Assembly (NCBI GenBank): GCA_051657745.1
Contig: JBOFLG010000171.1
Location: forward strand, 1-5,024
Length of the DNA: 5,024 bases
Direction of reading: 5' to 3'
Source of the DNA: JBOFLG01 sp051657745
GTDB lineage: Bacteria; Actinomycetota; Actinomycetes; Actinomycetales; Dermatophilaceae
Shown here: positions 1-5,024 of the stretch, one piece after another
Numbering within the stretch: position 1 is the first letter of the stretch
Layout: each line of letters opens with the position of its first letter
Notes under the pieces: generated by a model
The model's input: the letters and a program-made list of their open reading frames with translations, nothing else
What the model was told of the DNA's origin: nothing
Database searches by the model: none
Made by a program: the position numbers and the translations under genes

Positions 1-172
1 GGTTAAATAAGCTTTTCATTCATGTGTGGTTTGTTAGGATAGGACAATATTTGGCCGAGATACAGCTGGAAAATCTGGAATCTGAGGTTCCAAAAAAATC
101 TAAATACTGAGAAAATCACCTTTAAAGTTGTCCAAATGAAGTTCTTAGTGATGCATATTACTAATCAAATAT
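1..172. repeat. AT-rich non-bacterial DNA, resembles a cyprinid fish dispersed repeat
   Basis: This stretch is AT-rich with many A and T runs, whereas everything to its right is strongly GC-rich. It holds no plausible gene on either strand and no bacterial signals. From memory, its wording (for example TTGTTAGGATAGGACAATAT at 31-50 and TAAAGTTGTCCAAATGAAGT at 123-142) closely follows a dispersed repeat very common in zebrafish and carp sequence. That likeness appears to continue to about base 169 (CTAATCAAA) and then stop, and the GC-rich protease coding sequence begins at about 173. No terminal inverted repeat or target duplication is visible at the join. The repeat identity is recalled, not searched; the composition break is seen directly. 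A low-GC mobile element remnant is the main alternative. Confidence 0.6.
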
Positions 173-1909
173 GACGATGCCGCGGCCGTAGAACCCGTTG
201 AAGTTCTGGTCACCGGTACAGGTGGCGGTGTACTCGGCCTCCCGCCCCTCATCGAGGTACGACTGGACCCCACCCACAGGGCAGGGGTGCTCGCGCGCTC
301 CGCCAAGAACCAGCTGGCGCACCCGGTCGGGGTCCAGACCGAACCCGGAGCGACCAGCACGCCCGTGGGCAGACACTGCCAGCGCGGCGACGCCCGCAGC
401 GTGTGGAGCAGCCATCGAGGTGCCCTGCAAGTACTGGTAGTACCCGCAGGACGTCGCGCCCTCCGCAGGAGTGTCGGTGCAGTCCTTCTGTACCCCGGCG
501 GCCACCCCGTCAGCGGTGATTTTCCCGTCGTCGTCGACCAGGCCCTCGCCCTGGAGGACGGCGAGTGGGGCCGTGGACAGGATCAGGTTCTCGTTGGTGC
601 TAAAGGAAGGGGTTCCGAAGCCGTCGCGGAACCAGCCGCCCGGTGCCGAGACCTCGATCTCCTGAGCGTCGAGGTCGGTCGTGTAGTTCGAGAAGTCGGA
701 CTTGCGCTCCGACGGGCCCAGCGCGGACACCCCGATCACCCGAGGACCCTCGACCGGCAGATCGACGCAGGTCGCGTTGTCGATCGTGCGTATCTGCTCG
801 GTACCCAGCGGGTAGTCCGGGCTGGTGGTGTCGACCCGCGGGTTCGCGAGGTCATCGTGGTCGTTACCGAGCGCTCCCACGAGGGTGACCCCCGTGCGAT
901 GCGCGTGGCGCAGGGCGCGGGTCATCGCCTCGATGATGAGGTCCTGCTCCGCGGCCTGCTCGGGGGTGTCCTCAGGGGCGCCGCCGCGGCAGTTGAACAG
1001 CCACGGGTCGACGTAGAACGACATGTTCACGACGTCGATGCCGGCATCGGCGGCGTAGGTCAGCGCGTTGACCGTGGGGCCGAGGAAGAAGAACCCACTG
1101 TCCTGACCGGCGCGCACGTTGACCAGGTCGACCCCGGGAGCGACCCCTGACAGCCCCACACCGTTGAGCGCCGCGGCGATCGTGCCGGCCACATGAGTGC
1201 CATGACCATCGTTGTCGACGTCGGGCGGGTCGACGCACCCGTCGTACTCGCACTCGCCGTCGATGTCGACCAGGTCGGTGGTGAAGTTACGCGAAAGACG
1301 ACGGTTGAAGTTCGCGGCGAGGTCGGGGTGCGTGGCATCAATGCCGGAGTCGATGACGCCGACCCGAACCCGGGTGTCGCCGCGCTCGGTGCGGTGCGCC
1401 GCCGGGGCATCGATCATGTCCATGCCCCAGAGTGCGGCGTCGAGCGGATCGCGGGTGGTTGACCGCGGCGTCGACCGCGCACCCGCCGCGGTAACACCGG
1501 GTGCGCTCGCGGTCGAGCGCGCGGACTCGCGGTGCTCGTACTCGACCCGGTCACGCACCCGCGCCGCACCGCGCGAGCGCCCGACCAGGCCGTCACGAGC
1601 CGCGAGCCGGACCTCAGAGATGGCCCGTGCGTCGGCGAGGAAATCGCGGTCCGCGGACCGCGCGGTGACCAGCCCGACCGTGGAGTTCACCGCGGTCACG
1701 CTCGCTCCCATCGCGCGCAACCGGGCCGCGATCGCGCCGGTATCAGCTCCCTCGACGCCCAGCACGGCGTACCTGGTGGTGTCGCTGCTCGCGGATGCCG
1801 CGCTCGCACCCGCTGGCGCGGCTCCTGCGGTGGTGATGGTGGAGGTGCCGAGCGCAATGGTCGACATGACCAGCGCAGCAGCAGAGGCAACGATTCGAGA
1901 CGGACGCAT
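161..1909 (-). CDS. secreted subtilisin-like serine protease (peptidase S8), 3' end replaced
   Basis: This is an exported endopeptidase of the subtilase family, predicted to hydrolyse proteins outside the cell. With Met at 1909 the product is 582 aa. Residues 1-30 form a signal peptide (MRPSR, then a hydrophobic Ala/Val/Ile core, likely cleaved after TTAGA). Residues 45-107 look like an inhibitory propeptide, and 108-157 are an Arg/Ser/Ala-rich linker. The catalytic domain follows, with Asp187 in GVIDSGID, His236 in DGHGTHVAGT, oxyanion Asn349 in GALGN and Ser498 in GTSMAAPHAAG. Eight cysteines after the signal peptide (220, 225, 307, 381, 477, 487-488 region, 543, 564) fit disulfides in an extracellular enzyme. 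The end is odd: the family-typical FYGRGIV is followed by Ile-Phe-Asp-stop encoded in AT-rich DNA, so the native last residues are missing. A start at 1942 (11 residues longer, GAGGG 10 nt upstream) is possible, but Met at 1909 gives a cleaner signal peptide and sits behind GGAGGG. Confidence 0.93.
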   Translation of the reverse strand: MRPSRIVASAAALVMSTIALGTSTITTAGAAPAGASAASASSDTTRYAVLGVEGADTGAIAARLRAMGASVTAVNSTVGLVTARSADRDFLADARAISEVRLAARDGLVGRSRGAARVRDRVEYEHRESARSTASAPGVTAAGARSTPRSTTRDPLDAALWGMDMIDAPAAHRTERGDTRVRVGVIDSGIDATHPDLAANFNRRLSRNFTTDLVDIDGECEYDGCVDPPDVDNDGHGTHVAGTIAAALNGVGLSGVAPGVDLVNVRAGQDSGFFFLGPTVNALTYAADAGIDVVNMSFYVDPWLFNCRGGAPEDTPEQAAEQDLIIEAMTRALRHAHRTGVTLVGALGNDHDDLANPRVDTTSPDYPLGTEQIRTIDNATCVDLPVEGPRVIGVSALGPSERKSDFSNYTTDLDAQEIEVSAPGGWFRDGFGTPSFSTNENLILSTAPLAVLQGEGLVDDDGKITADGVAAGVQKDCTDTPAEGATSCGYYQYLQGTSMAAPHAAGVAALAVSAHGRAGRSGFGLDPDRVRQLVLGGAREHPCPVGGVQSYLDEGREAEYTATCTGDQNFNGFYGRGIVIFD

Positions 1910-1912
1910 GTG

Positions 1913-1918
1913 CCCTCC
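1913..1918 (-). promoter_or_regulatory. ribosome binding site of the S8 protease
   Basis: On the minus strand GGAGGG lies 3 nt before the ATG at 1909 (4 nt from the GGAGG core). The spacing is slightly short but the match to the anti-Shine-Dalgarno sequence is strong. It supports starting at 1909, where the signal peptide begins MRPSR. The competing ATG at 1942 has a weaker GAGGG at 1953-1957, so the choice is not certain. Confidence 0.5.
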
Positions 1919-2013
1919 GGCGGACGAAGCGCGGCTCCTCATCGAGCCCGGTCCCTCACCGTAGGCCGGATGCGCCGGCCACGCACTCGGTGCGGCATCG
2001 CCCCCGACACAGC

Positions 2014-2055
2014 CGGACGGGCCCGGAGCGTCATCCGACGCCCTGGGCCCGTCCG
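2014..2055 (-). terminator. strong GC hairpin after the GH3 gene, probable terminator
   Basis: Arms 2014-2024 (CGGACGGGCCC) and 2045-2055 (GGGCCCGTCCG) are perfect 11-bp inverted complements. Inside them, after one A/C mismatch in the minus-strand RNA, 2026-2032 pairs with 2037-2043 (seven pairs, one of them G-U), leaving a four-base loop at 2033-2036. In the minus-strand transcript the stem begins 24 nt after the GH3 stop codon and lies upstream of the protease. There is no U run after the stem, as is common for actinobacterial terminators. It probably ends or protects the GH3 mRNA and separates it from the protease gene. The pairing is seen directly; the role is inferred. Confidence 0.7.
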
Positions 2056-2079
2056 TTGCTGGACTACGTCATCATCGCG

Positions 2080-4563
2080 CTACTTCTTCACCTGTCCCAA
2101 CAGGCTGATTGCCGTCTGGGTGTCACCCCGGATGGCGGCCACATCGGCCTTGGCGATCACCGCGGATGCCGCTGCGGGCACCCCGGTAGCCGGGTCGGCA
2201 CGTTGCGCGGCCGAGGCCCGCAGCGTGTCCAGTTGCTGCTCCGCGGCAGACCGAGCGGGAGCCGCCACGCCGGTGGCCGCAGTGGTCAGCCCCCAGCCGA
2301 ACGGGTACAGCGGGTCATAGGTGCTGTCACCGACGTTGAGTGGCTGCTGTTCGGCAGTGCGCGGCCAGGACAGCGGAAGTCGGCCGCTGAACGGCTGCCG
2401 CCCGAACAGCACGTCAGCAACGCCGGCACCCTCGGTGCCAGGCAGCCAGGACGCCACCAGCGCGTCGATGCTGCCGAGTCGATCACCGATCACCTGCGGT
2501 CGGCCGGACACCACGAGCACCACACATGACGTGACCTTCGCGCACACCGTGTCGACGACGGCCGCGTCACCTGCCTGGAGCGACATGCTCTTCGCCTCGC
2601 GCTCTACCCCGTTGTCAGAAGGGTCCTGCGCCCACTTCTTGCCGCCGACGTCGCCCCAGCCCTCGGCGTACGGTGTCTCGCCGACCACGACAACACCGAC
2701 TGTGGCGTCGCCGACCGGCGCACTACCGTCGGCGCTGTAGGTGATCTTGGCACCGGGCGCGACGTCCTTCATCCCTTGCACAATGGTCGTGCCGGTGGTG
2801 TTGGCGCCGGACCCGCCCTGCCAGGTCATCGTCCAGCCACCATTCTGGTTGCCGAGGTCAGCGGCATTGCGGCCGGCAACGTACACGCTCGCGTCATCCT
2901 TGATCGGCAGCACGCCGCCGGTGTTCTTCAACAGCACCTGCGACTTGGCGACGGCTTTGCGCGCCACAGCCCGATTCTCGGGGCTACCGACCTTCGCCGT
3001 ATTGCGCCGGTCGGTGAACGGCTTCTCGAATAGCCCAAGTTCGAACTTCTTGGTGAGGATGCGGCGCACCGCGTCGTCGATTCGGGCCTGCGGCACCGCG
3101 CCTGACTTGGCCTGCTCGAGGAGTGCCGTGCTGAATTCCTTGTAGGTGTCGGCTTCCATGGCCAGGTCGCCGCCGGCATTCACCCAGGCAGCCACCTGTT
3201 CGCCCTTGGTGGGGAGTGGGATCTGCTCGATGGCCTTGTAGTCGCTAATGATGAATCCGCCGAACCCGGCATCGCCCTTCAGCCAGTCCTGCAGGATCGC
3301 CTTGTTGGCATGCATCTTCACCGGTTTTCCGAGCCCGTCGTCGGTGAAGTCAAGGCTTGAGTACGACGGCATGACCGACCCGACCTTGTGGTCACGGACG
3401 GCCGACCAGAAGGGGGGAAGATTGATCTTCTCGAAAGCTGCACGGCTCTGCCGGGTGATGCCCTGGTCAATTGGGTAGTCGCTGCTGTTGGCTCCCTCGG
3501 CGTCGCGGCCGCTGCCGTATGCGGTATCCCCGTCGCCGGCGAGGTGCTTGGCGGTCGCCAGTACTCGGTCCGGGTTCGCGAGGTCTGTGGTCCCGTTGCC
3601 CTGCAGCCCGTCGATCGACGCACCGCCGAGCAGCGTTGCGAGAGAGGGGTCTTCACCGAACGATTCGTAGATGCGGCCCCAGCGGTCGTCACGCGCGACG
3701 CACAGGCAGGGCGCGAACACCCAGGGGATGCCGGTCGCCCGGGTCTCGGTAGCCGCCACCTTCTGGACGTCACGCACCAGCGGCGCGTCACGGGTTGCAC
3801 CGAGGCCGACGTTGTGTGGGGTGATGGTTGCGCCCCGGAGGTTGCCGTGGCCGTGCACCGAGTCGATGCCGTAGATCAGCGGAATCTGCAGCCGAGTGGT
3901 CCGCGCCTGGGACTGGTACCAGTCGGTCATGTCGGCCCACGCTTGTGGGGTGTTCTCGGCCGGGCCGGATCCGCCTTCCGAGAGAAGTGAACCGAGCTTG
4001 AGGGTAGCGATCTGGCTGGGGTCGGGCTCGATCGGCTTCCGCTCGGCCTGGGTCATCTGGCCTACTTTTTCCTCGAGCGACATCCGCCCCAGAAGATCGT
4101 CGACTCGAGCCGCGACCGGAAGTGAGGCGTCCAGGTACGGGAACCCCGAGGCGTTGATGACGATCTGAGGCGCGGCGCCAACCGGACTGACCCCACCGAG
4201 CTGCAACGCGTACGTCGACGCCACATCCGGCATCGTCGCGGCCGCCGCGGTCACGCTCAGCGTCTGCTCGGCGCCAGCCGGGGAACCTGCCGGGAACGTG
4301 GCGGAGCCCGACGTCGTCGACAGGTCGGCGCCGGCGTCGGGAGCGGACCACGTCACCGTGACCGCAGAACTCACCGGCGCGGTGAGTTTCACCGTCAACT
4401 CAGCGGTCGCACCCGGGTCGACGAACGTGAGTGCGGCAACATCGACAGTCGGTACAGCCGGCTCCGGGTCGGCGGTAGCGACCGCAGGGATGCCGATACC
4501 TGCGCAGAGTGCGAGACCTGCGGCGTAGATGACCGTTCGTCTATCTCGTAACGCGGGTCTCAC
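2080..4563 (-). CDS. secreted GH3 beta-glucosidase / exo-beta-glucanase
   Basis: This predicted exported glycoside hydrolase (827 aa from GTG) would release glucose from the non-reducing ends of beta-glucans or cello-oligosaccharides by a retaining mechanism. Residues 1-31 are a signal peptide, probably cleaved after AVATA. Residues 38-140 resemble a Calx-beta or Ig-like sandwich. The (beta/alpha)8 domain (about 142-515) carries GIDSVHGHGN (232-241), RWGR (294-297), ESFGEDP (300-306), AKH (338-340) and ISDY with the likely nucleophile Asp441. The second domain (about 532-758) carries GGWTMTWQGG (575-584), PYAEGWGD with the likely acid/base Glu634, and a Cys674/Cys680 pair. These follow the order in barley ExoI, including the DPLYPFGWGLTT end at 750-761. 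An Ala-rich, probably helical tail (762-827) has no recognised function. Natural substrate linkage cannot be read from sequence; xylosidase or other GH3 activity is less likely. The neighbouring genes show no shared pathway. Confidence 0.95.
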   Translation of the reverse strand: MRPALRDRRTVIYAAGLALCAGIGIPAVATADPEPAVPTVDVAALTFVDPGATAELTVKLTAPVSSAVTVTWSAPDAGADLSTTSGSATFPAGSPAGAEQTLSVTAAAATMPDVASTYALQLGGVSPVGAAPQIVINASGFPYLDASLPVAARVDDLLGRMSLEEKVGQMTQAERKPIEPDPSQIATLKLGSLLSEGGSGPAENTPQAWADMTDWYQSQARTTRLQIPLIYGIDSVHGHGNLRGATITPHNVGLGATRDAPLVRDVQKVAATETRATGIPWVFAPCLCVARDDRWGRIYESFGEDPSLATLLGGASIDGLQGNGTTDLANPDRVLATAKHLAGDGDTAYGSGRDAEGANSSDYPIDQGITRQSRAAFEKINLPPFWSAVRDHKVGSVMPSYSSLDFTDDGLGKPVKMHANKAILQDWLKGDAGFGGFIISDYKAIEQIPLPTKGEQVAAWVNAGGDLAMEADTYKEFSTALLEQAKSGAVPQARIDDAVRRILTKKFELGLFEKPFTDRRNTAKVGSPENRAVARKAVAKSQVLLKNTGGVLPIKDDASVYVAGRNAADLGNQNGGWTMTWQGGSGANTTGTTIVQGMKDVAPGAKITYSADGSAPVGDATVGVVVVGETPYAEGWGDVGGKKWAQDPSDNGVEREAKSMSLQAGDAAVVDTVCAKVTSCVVLVVSGRPQVIGDRLGSIDALVASWLPGTEGAGVADVLFGRQPFSGRLPLSWPRTAEQQPLNVGDSTYDPLYPFGWGLTTAATGVAAPARSAAEQQLDTLRASAAQRADPATGVPAAASAVIAKADVAAIRGDTQTAISLLGQVKK

Positions 4564-4820
4564 AGGGTTGACCTCCTTGTCGCGATCGCACCGGGGCGTG
4601 CAATCTAGAGTCGAGCACATGAGAAGCGTGCCGAGTTAGCCATGCTGCCGCTTATCAACAGGTGGCAACAACTGGGACTTTCCTTAGGAAGCCACGCAGA
4701 CAGGTACACGGTTGGCGTGGGAGCGGGTGTGGTATTTGGCCGATTCCCGGGCGCTCCACCGGTGCGGCCACGTGACGATCACGGGTTCGGCGCATGGCGG
4801 TCATCGACCCCTCCGTCGCC
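4564..4820. other. intergenic region upstream of the GH3 gene
   Basis: These 257 bp lie between the stop of the papain-like gene and the GH3 start, and must hold the GH3 promoter if that gene has its own. I find no convincing -35/-10 pair with normal spacing. Small symmetrical elements are present: TTCCTTAGGAA at 4680-4690, CACCGGTG at 4757-4764 and CGTGA-CGA-TCACG at 4771-4783. The last could be a short hairpin after the upstream gene or a regulator site. No RNA gene or small coding region is evident. Confidence 0.4.
4571..4578 (-). promoter_or_regulatory. ribosome binding site fixing the GTG start of the GH3 gene
   Basis: On the minus strand a near-perfect AAGGAGGT lies 7 nt before the GTG at 4563. 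It fixes translation at that GTG, giving a product that begins (M)RPALRDRRTV followed by a hydrophobic signal core. The same frame stays open upstream to an ATG at 4620, but using it would put 19 charged and Cys-containing residues in front of the signal peptide and place the ribosome binding site inside the coding region. Confidence 0.88.
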
Positions 4821-5024
4821 CTAACAATTCGGGCCGGCCACCTCGATTTCGGCCCCGTAGTCCCAGCCGGAGGCGACCGGCAGCCGGTCACCGCTCCAGA
4901 ACCGGCCCGGGTCGTACCAGTTGCTCGGTGCTTCGTCGGTGAGCACCCCCATCGCGGTGAGCGTGGTGGCCACCACCTCGGCGCAATAGGCGTCCTCCGG
5001 GCGGGCCTCACGCCGGGCCGCTCG
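4821..5024 (-). CDS. C-terminal part of a probable permuted papain-like (YiiX/NlpC-P60-type) hydrolase
   Basis: The frame is open from the right edge to the stop at 4821 and gives 67 residues of C-terminus; the start and most of the protein are outside the window. The fragment reads EDAYCAEVVATTLTAMGVL, then PSNWYDPGRFWSGDRLPV, and ends VAGPNC. A Cys-Ala/Ser-Glu motif starting a helix, followed by a short 'MG-L' stretch and a Pro/Asn/Tyr segment, is how circularly permuted papain-like cysteine hydrolases of the YiiX / NlpC-P60 group look near their C-terminus; the Cys would be the catalytic nucleophile, with its His in the missing N-terminal part. The codon use matches the other bacterial genes. 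The reading frame is well supported; the family call is from remembered motif layout and is tentative. Substrate is unknown. Confidence 0.62.
   Translation of the reverse strand, partial: RAARREARPEDAYCAEVVATTLTAMGVLTDEAPSNWYDPGRFWSGDRLPVASGWDYGAEIEVAGPNC

Noticed and set aside
1..172. Insertion sequence or transposon end inserted in the protease gene
   Set aside because: No terminal inverted repeat, transposase fragment or target-site duplication can be seen, and the sequence looks like a vertebrate repeat; only one side is visible, so this is not fully excluded.
287..1150. Long open frames on the plus strand opposite the protease, and others opposite the GH3 gene
   Set aside because: They are the usual antisense openings of GC-rich genes, lack ribosome binding sites and recognisable domains, and overlap well-supported coding regions.
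1909..2080. GH3 and protease as one operon
   Set aside because: The genes are 170 bp apart with a strong hairpin between them and have no evident shared pathway.
4564..4620. ATG start for the GH3 gene at 4620
   Set aside because: It would put 19 polar residues before a good signal peptide and bury an excellent AAGGAGGT site; the GTG at 4563 explains both.
4600..4690. Possible sigma-70 promoter for the GH3 gene (TTGATA / TAACTC or TAGATT on the minus strand)
   Set aside because: The spacing between hexamers is only about 12-14 bp and the matches are poor.
4718..4756. CebR-like operator (TGGGAGCG half site at 4718-4725, CGCTCCA nearby)
   Set aside because: The 14-bp palindrome bound by CebR needs the two halves adjacent; here the second half directly following does not match, and the other half-like sequence is about 25 bp away.

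Overview
The window is almost entirely high-GC DNA with actinobacterial features: strong G/C bias at third codon positions, GGAGG-type ribosome binding sites, a GTG start, and Ala-rich exported proteins with typical Gram-positive signal peptides. All three genes lie on the minus strand, so the biological order runs from right to left. The genus cannot be named from this sequence.

Layout from right to left: (1) 5024-4821, the C-terminal 67 codons of a protein whose 5' part is outside the window; it resembles the Cys-containing end of permuted papain-like (YiiX/NlpC-P60-type) hydrolases. (2) 4820-4564, an intergenic region with small palindromes but no convincing promoter. (3) 4563-2080, a complete secreted family 3 glycoside hydrolase (beta-glucosidase / exo-beta-glucanase) close in motif layout to barley exohydrolase ExoI, with an extra N-terminal beta-sandwich and a helical tail. 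(4) 2055-2014, a very strong hairpin just after its stop, probably its terminator. (5) 1909-161, a secreted subtilisin-like (S8) serine protease with signal peptide, propeptide and complete catalytic triad. (6) 172-1, AT-rich DNA of a different kind.

The most striking point is the left boundary. Composition changes abruptly at about base 172, inside the last codons of the protease, and the stop codon used is in the AT-rich DNA. From memory (not searched), bases 1 to about 169 closely match a dispersed repeat abundant in cyprinid fish genomes such as zebrafish and carp. The simplest reading is a chimeric join between an actinobacterial fragment and vertebrate repeat DNA: a contaminated or misassembled contig, or a library chimera. 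Natural fusion is less likely.

Functionally, the two complete genes encode exported hydrolases that would act outside the cell, one on beta-glucans or oligosaccharides and one on proteins. The hairpin and the 170-bp gap suggest separate transcription units. I see no CRISPR array, tRNA, rRNA, insertion sequence or defence system, and no undescribed multi-gene system.
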